Positions 34,405-34,887 of a DNA stretch of 34,887 nt are shown one piece after another. The stretch's first letter is position 1. Each line of letters begins with the position of its first letter. The stretch is from positions 1 to 34,887 of the forward strand of contig PHCH01000048.1 of NCBI GenBank assembly GCA_002840785.1, in the 5' to 3' direction. A program made the translations under genes and the position numbers. This DNA is from Betaproteobacteria bacterium HGW-Betaproteobacteria-4. Lineage in GTDB: Bacteria > Pseudomonadota > Gammaproteobacteria > Burkholderiales > Rhodocyclaceae. The notes under the pieces are model-generated. The model worked only from the letters and a program-made list of their open reading frames with translations, was not told the origin of the DNA and did not search any database.

Positions 34405-34887
34405 ATGAGCGTTGTCCGCATTGAACACGTCTTCAAGGAATACCAGCTCGGCGAGCAGACAGTCCATGCACTGAATGATATTACATGGTCGATTGACGCC
34501 GGGGTCTTTCTCGCCATCTCCGGCCCCTCGGGCAGCGGGAAAACCACCCTGCTAAACCTGATCGGCTGTATCGACAAACCGACTCGCGGCAAGATTTTCA
34601 TCAACGAAGAAGACGTGTCGGAAAAATCAGCGAACGAGCTGGCCGACCTGCGCTCCCACTCGATCGGTTTCATCTTTCAGACCTTCAATCTGCTTCCCGT
34701 TCTCTCCGCCGCTGAAAACGTCGAGTACCCCCTACTGCGCCGCACCGACATATCCAAAGAAGAACGCAAGATGCGGGTCGACTATTTTCTCGACATCGTC
34801 GGACTCAGCCAGTTTGCCAACCATCGCCCAAACCAGTTGAGCGGCGGACAGCGCCAGCGGGTAGCCATTGCCCGCGCCCTCGCCATC
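34405..34887 (+). CDS. ABC transporter ATP-binding protein (MacB/LolD type), truncated by the window edge
   Basis: 161 residues visible, frame open at the right edge. ATPase of the MacB/LolD/FtsE group: IEHVFKEYQLGEQTVHALND, Walker A GPSGSGKTT, Q-loop IGFIFQTFNLLPVLSAAENV and signature NQLSGGQRQRVAIARALA. The Walker B lies beyond the edge. The conserved ENVEYPLL segment is typical for this group. The permease is probably the next gene outside the window. Divergent from the LolA-like gene. Confidence 0.9.
   Translation, partial: MSVVRIEHVFKEYQLGEQTVHALNDITWSIDAGVFLAISGPSGSGKTTLLNLIGCIDKPTRGKIFINEEDVSEKSANELADLRSHSIGFIFQTFNLLPVLSAAENVEYPLLRRTDISKEERKMRVDYFLDIVGLSQFANHRPNQLSGGQRQRVAIARALAI

Overview
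The window is a GC-rich, gene-dense bacterial chromosome segment. Gene content and protein style (GlrK-QseG-GlrR two-component operon, RlhA, YoaA, YaeQ, DUF3597, DUF1176, glutathione-dependent formaldehyde detoxification, molybdopterin genes) suggest a betaproteobacterium, most likely Rhodocyclales (Dechloromonas/Azonexus-like). That placement is inference from protein character; no rRNA is present.

Layout. 1-4200: a partial unknown gene, a DUF1176 secreted protein, a CorA-type Mg/Co transporter, a leucine-rich-repeat/protein-kinase fusion and a small unknown gene. 4200-7130: a DUF3597 protein, a tautomerase/isochorismatase pair with a divergent LysR regulator, and two identical tRNA-Arg(ACG) genes. 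7180-12880: a lipoyl-domain protein, a BON-domain protein, the glrK-qseG-glrR operon, a bactofilin and a FeeM-like acyltransferase. 12930-20600: ettA, a small unknown gene, two methyltransferases, rlhA, a zinc-ribbon protein, yaeQ, a rhodanese and a small Cys-rich protein. 20600-23340: two accessory genes (GSU2403-type nucleotidyltransferase; lower-GC membrane protein), each bracketed by the dispersed repeat. 23440-29640: tRNA-Asn, then a leftward run yoaA - ATP-grasp - mobB - moeA - moaD - ylqF. 29730-34887: a LysR regulator divergent from frmA-frmB, an RNase H-like protein, and a LolA-like periplasmic protein divergent from a truncated MacB/LolD-type ATPase.

Three things stand out. (1) A dispersed element of about 38 bp, 12 good copies plus weaker ones, lies both between genes and inside genes. 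Inside genes it is read through without stops, mostly in one preferred frame per orientation, and in qseG it supplies the lipoprotein signal-peptide core. Three same-direction copies bracket the two accessory genes. (2) GlrR very probably controls its neighbours: the bactofilin gene has two perfect TGTC-N10-GACA sites plus a sigma-54 promoter, and the BON gene has a near-identical sigma-54 promoter with one near-perfect site. (3) Several conserved genes (ettA twice, glrK, a rhodanese, an isochorismatase) carry short internal deletions of roughly 55-80 nt, most with a frameshift, removing motifs such as Walker A and the kinase H-box; a methyltransferase has a one-base frameshift at its start. 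These are either true gene decay or assembly errors, and raw reads would decide.
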